12,713 bases of DNA, taken from contig JAZNLR010000060.1 in the NCBI GenBank assembly GCA_045579195.1, positions 1 through 12,713 of the forward strand, in the 5' to 3' direction. Source of the stretch: JAZNLR01 sp045579195 (lineage in GTDB: Bacteria; Bacillota; Clostridia; Christensenellales; CAMQZB01). The translations under genes were made by a program, and so were the position numbers. The notes under the pieces are model-generated. The model was not told the origin of the DNA. It searched no databases and worked only from the letters and a program-made list of their open reading frames with translations. How positions within the stretch are numbered: position 1 is the stretch's first letter; each line of letters begins with the position of its first letter. This document shows, in pieces, positions 12,672 through 12,713 of this stretch.

Positions 12672-12713
12672 ATTTATCCCCGAAAGTGTGATATAATTTC
12701 TAAAAAGGGAGGG
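12669..12713 (+). promoter_or_regulatory. Promoter and ribosome site for a gene beyond the window
   Basis: TTGATT (12669-12674), 17-bp spacer and perfect TATAAT (12692-12697) are followed by AAGGGAGGG at 12705-12713. The -35 overlaps the 3' side of the last hairpin of the array. The start codon must lie just past the window end. Confidence 0.75.

Overview
The window reads as chromosome of a Gram-positive anaerobe, most likely a gut member of the Clostridia (Bacillota). Support: strong AGGAG/GGAGGT ribosome sites, sigma-A promoters, compact U-tract terminators, tRNA genes that encode CCA, and an oxygen-sensitive radical-SAM activase of anaerobic ribonucleotide reductase. No taxon below that level can be named from the sequence alone.

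Layout. (1) 1-808: the C-terminal part of a family GH4 alpha-glycosidase, cut by the window edge and disrupted at its 5' end, followed by a terminator. (2) About 915-3775: a visibly AT-rich island holding an AraC-type regulator (-), a divergent two-gene operon (HpcH/HpaI aldolase and AraD-type epimerase, +) and the C-terminal stub of a large serine recombinase. The island is bounded by the two arms of what looks like one intrinsic terminator, so it seems to have inserted in that hairpin. (3) 3795-5544 (-): nrdG-like activase and an EamA-type transporter. (4) 5718-5876 (+): a 52-codon HAD-hydrolase stub with its own promoter, ribosome site and terminator. (5) 5935-7607 (-): membrane-anchored alpha/beta hydrolase and an ABC-type ATPase, overlapping by 4 nt. 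(6) 7746-11398: a second sugar module, with an AraC regulator (+) divergent from an operon (-) of a kinase-aldolase fusion and a cytoplasmic Asp-box (sialidase-like) protein. (7) 11435-12476: tRNA-Ser(GGA), two small ORFs and tRNA-Gln(CTG). (8) 12483-12713: an array of seven short hairpins with different stems but shared linkers, ending in a strong promoter and ribosome site for a gene beyond the window.

The two AraC modules look functionally related. Each pairs an HpcH/HpaI pyruvate aldolase with carbohydrate enzymes, and each intergenic region carries two direct repeats 21 bp apart with the same AGCA-(A/G)(A/G)-AAA core in the same orientation toward the catabolic operon. One module is in native-looking DNA and the other is in the AT-rich island. 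A plausible but unproven reading is that both break down 2-keto-3-deoxy sugar acids to pyruvate plus an aldehyde. In the second module the Asp-box protein would release the acid and the fused kinase would phosphorylate a substrate or product.
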